A stretch of DNA of 14,194 nucleotides from an uncultured Senegalimassilia sp. (GCF_934632265.1 NZ_CAKTYH010000043.1:1-14194); one strand, 5' to 3'. Positions 1 through 6,999 are shown, numbered from the stretch's first letter. Made by a program: numbers and translations. The notes: generated by a model not told the origin, from the sequence alone.

Positions 1-1005
1 GCCGAGGCGTTTCTGGCGATGGTGCAGAGGCAGGAGGTGCGGGGCAAGATCAACGGCTACAAGCCCGTGCTCTTCGCCGATGCCGCGCGCGAATACATCG
101 AGCGCGTCGCCATCATCAAGTACAAGCGCTCGACCTACGAGAACTACGTCTGCACGGTCAGGATCCACCTCTCGCCCGCCTTCGGGGACACGCCGGTCGG
201 CGAGATCACGACGCACGACGTCGACGCCTACGCGGCGCGCCGCGTCCGGGACGAGGGGGCGGCGCCTGGATCGGTGAACGACGAGCTGGCGATACTCGGC
301 GTCATCCTGAAGAAGTCGATGGAGTGGGGGTACGCCACGAGCATCGCGACGAGGGGGGCGACCCGGCCCAAGGTCAAGCGCGGAGAGATATCCGTGATGT
401 CGCCCTCCCAGGCCAGGCGCTTCTTAGCCGTCCTGCCCGCGAGGTGGAGGCCGCTCTACGCCACGGCGATCATGACCGGCATGAGGGCCGGGGAGCTCGC
501 GGGGCTCCTGGAGAAGGACATCGACTTCGAGGCCCATCAGATCCACATCAGGAGGACCCTGTACAAGGCCCGGTTGCAATCCCCGACGACCGAGAAGTCG
601 ATCAGGAGCATAGACCTCCCCCCTACGCTGGAAGAGATGCTGTCGCGCTGGCTCGTCTCGGAGGAGCGGCCGAGGACCAAGGAGCAGTTCGTGTTCCCGT
701 CGCAGATGGGAAGGCCGCTGAACATGCAGACCCTCGCCGAAAGGGTGTTCCAGCCCGCCCTGGCCGAGGCGGGCATACCCAGGATGCGCCTGCACGACCT
801 GAGGCACACGTACGCGAGCCTGCTGATCGCCAACGGGGAGTCTCTGAAGTACATCCAGGAGATGATGGGGCACACGAGCATAAAGGTCACGGTGGACACC
901 TACGGCCACCTTCTGAGGGAGACGCACACCGCGGCGGCGAAAAGGCTCGATGATGCCATTTTCGGGGGGGACCAGGGCCGTCTCGATGTTTTTTCAATGG
1001 AGTGA
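1..1005 (+). CDS. Tyrosine recombinase/integrase, 5' end cut by window
   Basis: Site-specific recombinase of the phage/conjugative-element integrase family, which inserts and excises DNA at att sites. The frame is open from base 1, so the true start and the usual N-terminal arm-binding domain probably lie outside the window. The first internal ATG is at 19, and residues below count from it. A SAM-like core-binding domain covers about 18-105 and the catalytic domain about 125-312. Visible catalytic residues are Arg156 (TGMRAGEL), His259 and Arg262 (LHDLRH), His285 (MMGH) and the nucleophile Tyr295 (DTYGH). The catalytic Lys is not clear: the usual PKT turn reads PTTEKS, so Lys193 may serve. 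At least 17 Arg codons are AGG and several Ile codons are ATA, whereas the neighbouring genes use CGN almost throughout, which points to horizontal transfer. It converges on der. The family call is firm; the element type is unknown. Confidence 0.93.
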   Translation, partial: AEAFLAMVQRQEVRGKINGYKPVLFADAAREYIERVAIIKYKRSTYENYVCTVRIHLSPAFGDTPVGEITTHDVDAYAARRVRDEGAAPGSVNDELAILGVILKKSMEWGYATSIATRGATRPKVKRGEISVMSPSQARRFLAVLPARWRPLYATAIMTGMRAGELAGLLEKDIDFEAHQIHIRRTLYKARLQSPTTEKSIRSIDLPPTLEEMLSRWLVSEERPRTKEQFVFPSQMGRPLNMQTLAERVFQPALAEAGIPRMRLHDLRHTYASLLIANGESLKYIQEMMGHTSIKVTVDTYGHLLRETHTAAAKRLDDAIFGGDQGRLDVFSME

Positions 1006-1008
1006 AGC

Positions 1009-1047
1009 AAAACGGGCCTGACGCTCTTTTGACGTCAGGCCCGTTTT
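1009..1047. terminator. Two-way hairpin between integrase and der
   Basis: A perfect 15-bp inverted repeat (1009-1023 AAAACGGGCCTGACG, 1033-1047 its exact complement) with a 9-base loop. It starts 4 bases after the integrase stop and lies about 55 bases beyond the der stop on the other strand. Each strand gives a GC-rich stem ending in four T, as expected for an intrinsic terminator serving two convergent genes. Further T residues beyond the stem are few, so efficiency is uncertain. Confidence 0.8.
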
Positions 1048-1102
1048 CCGGCAACATCGCTCGAACGGTAAAACCCCAGTTCACGAATGAATATAACCTG
1101 TT

Positions 1103-2419
1103 TCAGTCCTTTTTCTTAAATTTCATACGGATGGGCGTGCCCGTCAGGTCGAACGACTTTCGCAGGCGATTCTCCAGGAAGCGCTCGTAGTTGTCGTTGA
1201 CCAGGTCGGGGCGGTTCACGAAGAACGTGAACTGCGGCGGGCACGTTGCCGTTTGCGTGACGTACTTCATGCGCAGGATGGCCTTGCCCTTCGACACGGT
1301 ATGGCCGCCCTCGCGGATCTCGCCCAGCCAGACGTTGAGCTGGTTGGTGGGGATGCTCTTGCAGAAGTTCTCGTAGGCGACGTCGACGGCTTCCCAGATG
1401 CGATGGACGGACTTGCCCGTGAGCGCGCAAGTGGCCACAACGGGGGCATAGCCCACGAAGGTCATACGGTCGGTGATCTTCTCGCGCACCTCGGCCTTGG
1501 CGTCGGGGCCTTCCACCAGGTCCCACTTGTTCAGCACGATGACCATGGCGCACTGGCGGTCGGCGGCGAAGCCGGCCACGCGCTGGTCCTGGTCGGTCAG
1601 GCCGATGGAGCCGTCGATGACCAGGATGGCCACGTCGGCACGATCGATGGCGCGCATGGCGCGCACGAAGCCGTAGTACTCCACGTCCTCGTCGATCTTG
1701 CTCTTCTGGCGCAGACCGGCGGTGTCGACGATGGTGTAGCGCTGGCCCTCGTGCTCGATGACGGTGTCGATGGCGTCGCGAGTGGTGCCGGCGACGTTGG
1801 ACACGATGGAGCGATCATCCGAGGTCAGGCGGTTGGTCAGCGAGGACTTGCCAGCGTTGGGGCGGCCGATGATGGCGATGTTGATGCCCCCGTCCTCCTC
1901 CTCGTCGTCGGCGGTCTCGACCTTCTTCAGGTCCTCCACCACGGCGTCGAGCAGATCGCCCGTGCCGTTGCCATGCAGCGAGGAGACCGACCACGGATCG
2001 CCCAGGCCCAGCTGGTAGAACTCCCAAACCTGGTCCATGGTGTCGGGGTTGTCCATCTTGTTCACCACCAGGTACACCGGCTTGGAGGTCTTGCGCAGCA
2101 CGCGCGCCACCTCCTCGTCATCGGCGTTGATGCCGGTGCGGCCGTCGACGATGAACACGATGACGTCGGCCTCGTTCACGCCGGCGAACGCCTGCGTGCG
2201 GATGGAGCTTTGGAACGCGTCGTCGTCGCCCATCTCGATACCGCCGGTGTCGATGAGCTTGAACGGCACGCCGTTCCAGTCGGCGATGTGGTACGAACGG
2301 TCGCGCGTGACGCCGCGCATCTCGTGCACGATGGCCTCGTCGGCCTGGGCAATGCGGTTAACGAACGTGGACTTGCCGACGTTCGGCCGTCCAACAACCG
2401 CCACAATGGGCAGAGCCAT
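1103..2419 (-). CDS. der: Ribosome-assembly GTPase Der (EngA)
   Basis: Essential double GTPase that binds the 50S subunit during its maturation. The 438-residue length is normal for the family. GTPase domain 1 shows GRPNVGKS (10-17), the switch threonine in RGVTRD (35-40), DTGG (57-60) and NKMD (120-123). Domain 2 shows GRPNAGKS (185-192), GTTRD (211-215), DTAG (232-235) and NKWD (297-300). A KH-like domain fills roughly 350-438 and ends in a basic KFKKKD tail. The linker between the GTPase domains is short and acidic (about 170-178). The ATG start has AAAGGAT just upstream. The upstream DUF512 gene ends 45 bases before the start, so the two are probably co-transcribed. The 3' end faces the integrase and could overlap an attachment site (inference). 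Confidence 0.98.
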   Translation of the reverse strand: MALPIVAVVGRPNVGKSTFVNRIAQADEAIVHEMRGVTRDRSYHIADWNGVPFKLIDTGGIEMGDDDAFQSSIRTQAFAGVNEADVIVFIVDGRTGINADDEEVARVLRKTSKPVYLVVNKMDNPDTMDQVWEFYQLGLGDPWSVSSLHGNGTGDLLDAVVEDLKKVETADDEEEDGGINIAIIGRPNAGKSSLTNRLTSDDRSIVSNVAGTTRDAIDTVIEHEGQRYTIVDTAGLRQKSKIDEDVEYYGFVRAMRAIDRADVAILVIDGSIGLTDQDQRVAGFAADRQCAMVIVLNKWDLVEGPDAKAEVREKITDRMTFVGYAPVVATCALTGKSVHRIWEAVDVAYENFCKSIPTNQLNVWLGEIREGGHTVSKGKAILRMKYVTQTATCPPQFTFFVNRPDLVNDNYERFLENRLRKSFDLTGTPIRMKFKKKD

Positions 2420-2464
2420 ATCAAATCCTTTTCGGTTGAGGAAAATACTACGTTTGCGGCGCCG

Positions 2465-3883
2465 CTATGCGCGCGCCAGTTCGACGAGTTCCGGCAAGAA
2501 CCCAGTCGCGTTACAGGATACCACGCTCACGGGCACGCCCGCCGCCTTCCCCATATCCTCCAACGTAGCATCATCGAGCGTGACGCCGTCGTCGTTGAAG
2601 ATGACCTTGGGGACCACGTACGTCCAACCCGGGTGCTCGGCCGCGTCGGCGCGGATGGCCTCGGCGATGTCGCAGCTGCACAACAGCCCCGTGACGTCGA
2701 CGTTTCCGCCGAAGAAGCGGTTCTCCACGAACAGCGGCTCCACCACCCCGGCAAGCGGGCCGCGCGAGAACAGCGGGCGGAAGAAATGCGGCGTGGCCAT
2801 GCCGGCGATGTAACGCACGCGCATGCCCGCCTGCCTGAGCGCCTGGGCGGCCTGCGCGTCAAGCCCGGCCGCTTCCGCAGCCTCCCAATCGTCCACGAAC
2901 GAGCGGATGATGCCCACGCCGTCCTCGAACATGCCGAAGTCGCCGTAGTGCTCGGTGGGCGGAAGGTTCTCCAGCAGCTCATCGCCGTAGGCGTTGCAGT
3001 AGAACTCGTCGGCGGCGAAGGCCCACAAGTGGCCGCGTTCGGCAAGGGCGCGCTGCTGAGCAGGTACGATGGTGTCCATGGCAGCACGGGCGGCAACCGG
3101 GTCGTTGAAGCTTTTCGTGAAGCACGTCTGGTGCTTGGTGAAGCCCAGCGGCACGATGCAGATGTCCAGGATGCCCGGGCGCGCGTACGCCCAGTCGAGC
3201 GTCTCGCGCAGCGCGTCGCCGTCGTTCTCGTCGGGCATGAGCACGATCTGGGCGTGGAACTCGATGCCGGCGGCAAGCAGGCGGTCCATCACGTCGATGC
3301 CGTGCTGGGCATGCCGGCCGATGATGCGGCGGCGAACCTCGGGGTTGGACGCGTGCAGGGAAACGCGCAGCGGGCTGATGTGCTGCTCGATGATGCGCGC
3401 CTCGTCCTCCGCCGACAAGTTGGTGAACGTGACGAACGTTCCCGACAGGAAGCTGAGGCGGAAGTCGTCGTCGCGCAGGGTCAACGACGGGCGCATGTCG
3501 TCGGGCAGCTGGCGCATGAAGCAAAAGATGCAGGCGTTGCGGCACTGCTTGACGCCGTCGAACACCACGCCGGAGAACTCGAAGCCCCACTCCTCGCCCT
3601 CGTAGCGCTCAAGCTCCACCTCGCCGGAGTCGCCGTCGGTGTCGATGTAGCCGAGGGTGATCACGTCGTCGGCGGTGAGCCAACGCCAGTCGATCATGTC
3701 GCGCACGGGCTGGCCGTCCACGCTGGTAATGATGCAGCCCGGTGTGAAGCCAGCGTCATCGGCGGGGCTTTCGGGCAGCACGGATTCGATGACGGCCTTC
3801 GGGGGCTCGGGAGCGCGGCGTTTGCGGCCGCTTGCGGACTGCGCAGCCTGCTTCGCCACATCCTGAGGAGGATAAATGCCCAC
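2465..3883 (-). CDS. PDZ/radical-SAM/DUF512 family protein of unknown function
   Basis: A 472-residue protein of the DUF512 radical-SAM-like family often found next to der; the reaction is unknown. After a basic, Ala-rich N-terminus (1-27) comes a PDZ-like segment (about 28-95, with the DDAGFTPGCIITSVDG pattern). A cysteine cluster of CX3CX2C form follows (Cys114, Cys118, Cys121 in KQCRNACIFC), the spacing used to bind a 4Fe-4S cluster with SAM. The DUF512 C-terminal half (about 280-472) carries a further pair, Cys402 and Cys404 (TGLLCSC). The start is GTG at 3883, behind a weak AAAGG signal; no better in-frame start was seen, and the first 27 residues could be optional. It lies 45 bases upstream of der. 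This is known as a conserved gene pairing, which suggests a link to translation or ribosome biogenesis, but that is only inference. Confidence 0.92.
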   Translation of the reverse strand: MGIYPPQDVAKQAAQSASGRKRRAPEPPKAVIESVLPESPADDAGFTPGCIITSVDGQPVRDMIDWRWLTADDVITLGYIDTDGDSGEVELERYEGEEWGFEFSGVVFDGVKQCRNACIFCFMRQLPDDMRPSLTLRDDDFRLSFLSGTFVTFTNLSAEDEARIIEQHISPLRVSLHASNPEVRRRIIGRHAQHGIDVMDRLLAAGIEFHAQIVLMPDENDGDALRETLDWAYARPGILDICIVPLGFTKHQTCFTKSFNDPVAARAAMDTIVPAQQRALAERGHLWAFAADEFYCNAYGDELLENLPPTEHYGDFGMFEDGVGIIRSFVDDWEAAEAAGLDAQAAQALRQAGMRVRYIAGMATPHFFRPLFSRGPLAGVVEPLFVENRFFGGNVDVTGLLCSCDIAEAIRADAAEHPGWTYVVPKVIFNDDGVTLDDATLEDMGKAAGVPVSVVSCNATGFLPELVELARA

Positions 3884-3953
3884 GTCAACACCGCCTTTCC
3901 GCTTCCACTTGCCCGTATGCCGCTAGTTTTTCGCAGCAAATCATGGTAGCATG

Positions 3954-3991
3954 CCGCGCCAGCCAAGGCGCACAGTGGGAACACGGCGCGG
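3954..3991. repeat. 7-bp GC-rich inverted repeat after the LytTR gene
   Basis: CCGCGCC (3954-3960) and GGCGCGG (3985-3991) form a perfect inverted repeat with a 24-base loop, in the 135 bases between the LytTR stop and the DUF512 start. On the minus strand no T-run follows, so it is at best a weak transcript end for the regulator. No clear promoter for the DUF512-der pair was found in this gap. Confidence 0.35.
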
Positions 3992-4018
3992 AAAATCAGC
4001 GCAACTGAGGATGAAGAC

Positions 4019-4747
4019 CTACGAAACGGAGAACGACCTGAGGGCGTCGCGGACGGTGCGGTATTGGCGCTGGCTGACGGGCACCGCCTCGTCGCAGTCC
4101 ATGACCAGCCCGTCGGCGGACGCCTGGACGACGTGCTCCATGTTCGCCAGGTAGCTTTTGTGGCAGCGCACGAAGCTGCCGGGCAGCTGCTGCTCGAGCT
4201 CCGCCAGGGCCGCATACGATTCCAGCACGCGGGCGTCCGACAACCTGACCAGCACTTTTCGCCCGATGCTTTTCACGTACACCACGTCGGCGGGATCAAC
4301 GATGTGCACGGTCCCGGCGCTGCGCAGCGCAAGCGGGCTTGCCGCGCGATGGCCGAGCAGCCCGAACACCTTGTCTAAAGCGTTGCGCGCCTCGCTGGGC
4401 GAATACGGGGCCAGCAGCAGATACTGATGGTCGGTGCCGTAGACCGCCGAGGTGTACGCGGCGCGCGTGGTGCAGTACACGGTCAGCGGAAGGATGCCTC
4501 GATCTTGCAGCTCGCGCACCAGCGCGATGCCCGCGCGCTCATCGGAAGCGCACGCCGGGAAGGCACCGGGAGCATCCACAGGAGCGAACAGCGCATCGAT
4601 GCGCGGACCTTGGGAGATGCGGTCGCGCACCTGGGAAAACGCGCAGCTCTCCAGCTGGATGGCGCCGGCGCAGGGATGCTGCTCGATGAGCACGCGCAGC
4701 GCCTCGGGCTCGGGCACGGCATCTTCGACGAGCAATATCCTGCACAT
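4019..4747 (-). CDS. LytTR-family DNA-binding regulator with degenerate receiver
   Basis: A 242-residue cytoplasmic transcription regulator. The C-terminal half (about 145-240) is a LytTR domain, recognisable from VHIVDPADVVYVKS, the SFVRCHKSYLANMEHV core (191-206) and the closing VPVSQRQYRTVRDAL. The N-terminal half resembles a response-regulator receiver: ILLVEDA with Glu8 and Asp9, and Thr93. However, the phospho-acceptor position reads FAPVDAPG (Pro56 where Asp is expected; Asp58 is displaced), and the conserved Lys near 113 is Ala (LLAPYS). It therefore probably does not work by standard phosphorylation. I start at the ATG at 4747 because GGAGG lies at 4756-4760 with good spacing. The frame extends to a TTG at 4819 with no ribosome site. 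There is no sensor kinase beside it, and its target is unknown. Confidence 0.9.
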   Translation of the reverse strand: MCRILLVEDAVPEPEALRVLIEQHPCAGAIQLESCAFSQVRDRISQGPRIDALFAPVDAPGAFPACASDERAGIALVRELQDRGILPLTVYCTTRAAYTSAVYGTDHQYLLLAPYSPSEARNALDKVFGLLGHRAASPLALRSAGTVHIVDPADVVYVKSIGRKVLVRLSDARVLESYAALAELEQQLPGSFVRCHKSYLANMEHVVQASADGLVMDCDEAVPVSQRQYRTVRDALRSFSVS

Positions 4748-4839
4748 GGTAGCAACCTCCGCATCGCGTTCGCGCACCGGGGCTTTTGCGGCACCGATAC
4801 GGCTTCGTTCATGCTTCAAGGCTAACCCGGTTTTCGCGG

Positions 4840-4859
4840 GATTTGTTGTGCAACAAATC
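4840..4859. promoter_or_regulatory. 20-base palindrome, candidate operator
   Basis: GATTTGTTG (4840-4848) and CAACAAATC (4851-4859) are exact complements separated by TG. The AT-rich dyad stands out from its GC-rich surroundings and lies about 93 bases upstream of the LytTR start. Its form suits a dimeric helix-turn-helix repressor or activator rather than a terminator, since no T-run follows. LytTR proteins usually bind direct repeats, so self-binding is not assured. Confidence 0.5.
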
Positions 4860-4890
4860 GGGCCGTTTCTTCACCATCCATGCACAAAAC

Positions 4891-4932
4891 CGTCCCCGCC
4901 CTCACATGCCGAAGCACGCGAGAACGGGGACG
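4891..4932 (-). terminator. UUCG-capped 19-bp hairpin downstream of ispH
   Basis: Read on the minus strand, bases 4932-4914 pair with 4909-4891 around a TTCG loop closed by C-G, the very stable UUCG tetraloop. Fifteen pairs are Watson-Crick. The other four positions are A/C mismatches on the plus strand but G-U pairs in minus-strand RNA, so the stem is continuous only in that RNA. GTTTTGTG follows. It may end transcripts leaving ispH about 190 bases upstream, or be a REP-like element; its outer arms read CGTCCCCG/CGGGGACG. Confidence 0.6.
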
Positions 4933-5119
4933 ATTCACATGGGGATATATAAGGAGAGCGAAGCCGTAGCAGCAGAACGCGAAAGCAGGCTGTCGGTCCA
5001 CCCGCACTACGAGGGCAACAGCGAAAGAACGCTGCTCGGAAACGAGCGATGGGAGCGTCGTATGCAGCGCAGTCCAAAACCGCACCGCTCGAGCGCACCC
5101 CCCCCGCCGGCTGGGAACG

Positions 5120-5956
5120 TTACATATGTTCGAGGCGTTGCACCACTTCGTCGATCTGGTCGTCGGGGGTGCTGGCGCCGGCCGTGACGCCTACGGAAGA
5201 GCAGCCCGCGAACCATGCGGGATCGAGCTCGGCAGCCGACTCGATATGGTGCGTGCGCGGGCATTCCGCGGCGCAGATCTCGGCCAGATGCGTGGTGTTG
5301 GCCGAATTGCGCCCGCCGATGACCACGATGGCGTCCACCTGCCCGGCAAGCTCCGCGGCGGCCTGCTGACGCTGGCGCGTGGCCGTGCACACCGTGTCCT
5401 TGACCTGCGCATCGACGCCCTGGGCACGGATGCCCTCGAGCACGTCGTCGAGCGCATCGCGGGTTTGCGTGGTCTGCACGACCACGCCCACGCGTTCGGG
5501 CAGGTCGCCCGGCAGGTCGGCGGCCGTTTCCGCCACGTGCACCTGTGCGCCGGCCTCGTGGGCGTAAGCCACCAGGCCCTCCACCTCGGGATGGCCTTCC
5601 TCGCCCACGACCACCACGTAGCCGCACTCACCGGCAAGCGTGGCCGCGGCCTTTTGCGCGCGCGCGACATGCGGACACGTGGCATCGATCACGGGAAGTC
5701 CGCGCGCCTCCACCGAGCGGCGCACAGCCGGAGTGACACCATGGCTGCGGATGATGATGGCACCGTGCGTTGCCTGCTCAGGCTCCGAAACGGCCATCAC
5801 GCCGCGCGCCTCAAGGTTCGCCACAACCTGGGGATTGTGGATGAGCGGCCCCAACGTGAACGCGCTGCCATCCCCTTCGCTGGCCTTCAGGGCCAGGTCA
5901 AGGGCTCGTTGCACGCCGTAGCATGCACCTGCGTTCTTGCTGCGGATGACTTCCAT
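5120..5956 (-). CDS. ispH: 4-hydroxy-3-methylbut-2-enyl diphosphate reductase
   Basis: Last enzyme of the MEP pathway. It reduces HMBPP to IPP and DMAPP using an iron-sulfur cluster. The three cluster cysteines are Cys12 (NAGACYGV), Cys94 (DATCPHV) and Cys190 (VCTATRQRQ). Substrate-binding and acid residues are His40 (LIHNPQV), His72 (RSHGV), His122 and Glu124 (EGHPEVEG), Thr164 (QTTQT), Ser218/Asn220 (GGRNSANT) and Ser262 (GASTP). The 278-residue length fits the family. The frame runs upstream to 6343, but I take the ATG at 5956: GAAAGGA lies at the right distance, and family members begin at this MEVIRSKNAG-like position. A second ATG at 5971 sits upstream of that ribosome site. A 191-base gap separates it from plsC, so it may have its own control or be the tail of that operon. 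Confidence 0.97.
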   Translation of the reverse strand: MEVIRSKNAGACYGVQRALDLALKASEGDGSAFTLGPLIHNPQVVANLEARGVMAVSEPEQATHGAIIIRSHGVTPAVRRSVEARGLPVIDATCPHVARAQKAAATLAGECGYVVVVGEEGHPEVEGLVAYAHEAGAQVHVAETAADLPGDLPERVGVVVQTTQTRDALDDVLEGIRAQGVDAQVKDTVCTATRQRQQAAAELAGQVDAIVVIGGRNSANTTHLAEICAAECPRTHHIESAAELDPAWFAGCSSVGVTAGASTPDDQIDEVVQRLEHM

Positions 5957-5983
5957 GTCCGGTCCTTTCATATAGGTTGAGGT

Positions 5984-6095
5984 TCGCGGTTTGCGGCTCG
6001 CAGACACTCGCCCGCGGAATAGTAACTCGCAGATTGCGGCTGTAGGCTTACGGATGCAGATAGCGTTTTGCAACTCGCGGCTCGCGGCTTCTGCG
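5984..6095. repeat. Three degenerate TCGCGG-TTGCGGCT repeats
   Basis: The gap between ispH and plsC holds three similar units: 5984-6003, 6027-6045 and 6075-6095. Each begins TCGC(G/A)G and continues (T/C)(T/C)GCGGCT. They are about 19-21 bases long and spaced roughly 45 bases apart. Their role is unknown. They could be slippage-derived filler or part of an interspersed element. Confidence 0.45.
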
Positions 6096-6110
6096 ACGCA
6101 CGATAACGCA

Positions 6111-6132
6111 AGAGGCCGCTCTCGCGGCCCCT
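6111..6132 (-). terminator. GNRA-loop hairpin after plsC
   Basis: In minus-strand RNA, AGGGGCCGC pairs with GCGGCCUCU (one G-U pair) around a GAGA loop, starting 16 bases after the plsC stop. No U-run follows, so it may be an mRNA 3' end stabiliser or a weak terminator between plsC and ispH rather than a full intrinsic terminator. Confidence 0.45.
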
Positions 6133-6147
6133 GCTCCCCCAAACCTG

Positions 6148-6999
6148 CTACTGCTCGGCCTTCGCCTTCTTCGTGGGGCGGGTCAGCTCGATGGCCTCCT
6201 CGGGGGTGTGCTCGGGAATGGGATGGACGGCGAACACCTCGGAGAAATCGCGGCCGTCCGGGAACAGCGCGCGCATATCCACCTGCTCGCGCGGAACGCG
6301 CTGATGCAGCGCGAACACCTCGCGCATGGCGTACCACGAGCACCCGTCAAGGCGATCTTCCTTCGGCAGGAAGTCGAAATCGCTTACCACCAGGGGCTTT
6401 CCGTATTCCACCGAGATCTTCGGGAAGCGGATGCGCTCGCCTTTGCGCTTGACGTTCTCCGCCTCGCGCACGCACATGGGCAGGATGGGCGCCTTGCCCA
6501 TCTTCGCGATGAATGCCGCACCGGAGTGGATCTGGGGCGTTTTGCTGCCCTTGCCGCGGCGCGTGCCCTCCGGCAGGATGCCCACCAGCTGATTTCCCTT
6601 CAGCATGTGTGACGCGCGCTTGATGGCCGTTCGGTCGGCCGAATCGCGCTTGATGGGGAACGCGCCCACGCGCGAGAGGATCTGCCCCACCAAACCGTGT
6701 GCGTTATCGAACAGCGAATCGCGGCCCATCAGGCGCACGAACTGGCTCGGGCGCGCGGCCACATACATGAGTACCACGTCCAGAAACGACGTGTGGTTGG
6801 AAACCACCACCGCGCCGCAGCGGTCCTTGAACGCGCGAAGGTTCTCACGCCCGTCCACGCGATAACGGAACAGCACCTTGAACACGAAGCCGATCAGCAC
6901 ATACGCGAAGTTCGCGAACCAATGCGGGATCTGCTTCTCGTCGGTGGTGCCGCCCAGCGCGCGGTCCCACATATCCTCGTATCTCAAAAACAGGCTCAT
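6148..6999 (-). CDS. plsC: 1-acyl-sn-glycerol-3-phosphate acyltransferase family
   Basis: Membrane-associated acyltransferase that most likely adds the second acyl chain to lysophosphatidic acid in phospholipid synthesis. The catalytic HX4D motif is His69-Asp74 (SNHTSFLD), the phosphate-binding region includes FPIKRDS (114-120), and the PEGTR motif is at 143-147. A hydrophobic stretch at about 30-45 could anchor it to the membrane. The 283-residue length is slightly above the family norm, with a roughly 25-residue N-terminal lead and a charged KKAKAEQ C-terminus. Its ATG overlaps the cmk stop by four bases (ATGA), which implies translational coupling. Acyl-donor and acceptor choice cannot be read from sequence, so plsC is the family name rather than a proven activity. 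Confidence 0.9.
   Translation of the reverse strand: MSLFLRYEDMWDRALGGTTDEKQIPHWFANFAYVLIGFVFKVLFRYRVDGRENLRAFKDRCGAVVVSNHTSFLDVVLMYVAARPSQFVRLMGRDSLFDNAHGLVGQILSRVGAFPIKRDSADRTAIKRASHMLKGNQLVGILPEGTRRGKGSKTPQIHSGAAFIAKMGKAPILPMCVREAENVKRKGERIRFPKISVEYGKPLVVSDFDFLPKEDRLDGCSWYAMREVFALHQRVPREQVDMRALFPDGRDFSEVFAVHPIPEHTPEEAIELTRPTKKAKAEQ

Larger units (their letters stand above)
4748..5119. other. 372-base region without a credible gene
   Basis: The region lies between the ispH stop and the LytTR start. It holds a perfect 20-base palindrome (4840-4859), a long hairpin (4891-4932) and a run of eight C (5098-5105). Short open frames exist on both strands (for example plus 4786-5187, and minus 4822-5085), but they show no family motif, convincing start signal or usual composition, and the plus one runs into the end of ispH. 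No convincing -35/-10 pair for the LytTR gene was found. Confidence 0.6.

Noticed and set aside
2456..2465. GCGGCGCCGC palindrome at the end of the DUF512 gene
   Set aside because: A short GC palindrome with no loop or T-run, easily expected by chance at this base composition.
1253..3949. Plus-strand open frame of 898 codons
   Set aside because: It lies opposite der and the DUF512 gene, both unambiguous. Its long open frame is an effect of high GC content, and its product is Val/His/Asp-rich with no domain.
4786..5187. Plus-strand open frame of 133 codons upstream of the LytTR gene
   Set aside because: It crosses the UUCG hairpin and the palindrome, overlaps the ends of both flanking genes, has no ribosome site and no recognisable sequence.
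5957..6343. N-terminal extension of IspH by 129 residues
   Set aside because: It would cover the repeats, the hairpin and the end of plsC. The internal ATG at 5956 has a good ribosome site and matches the usual IspH start.
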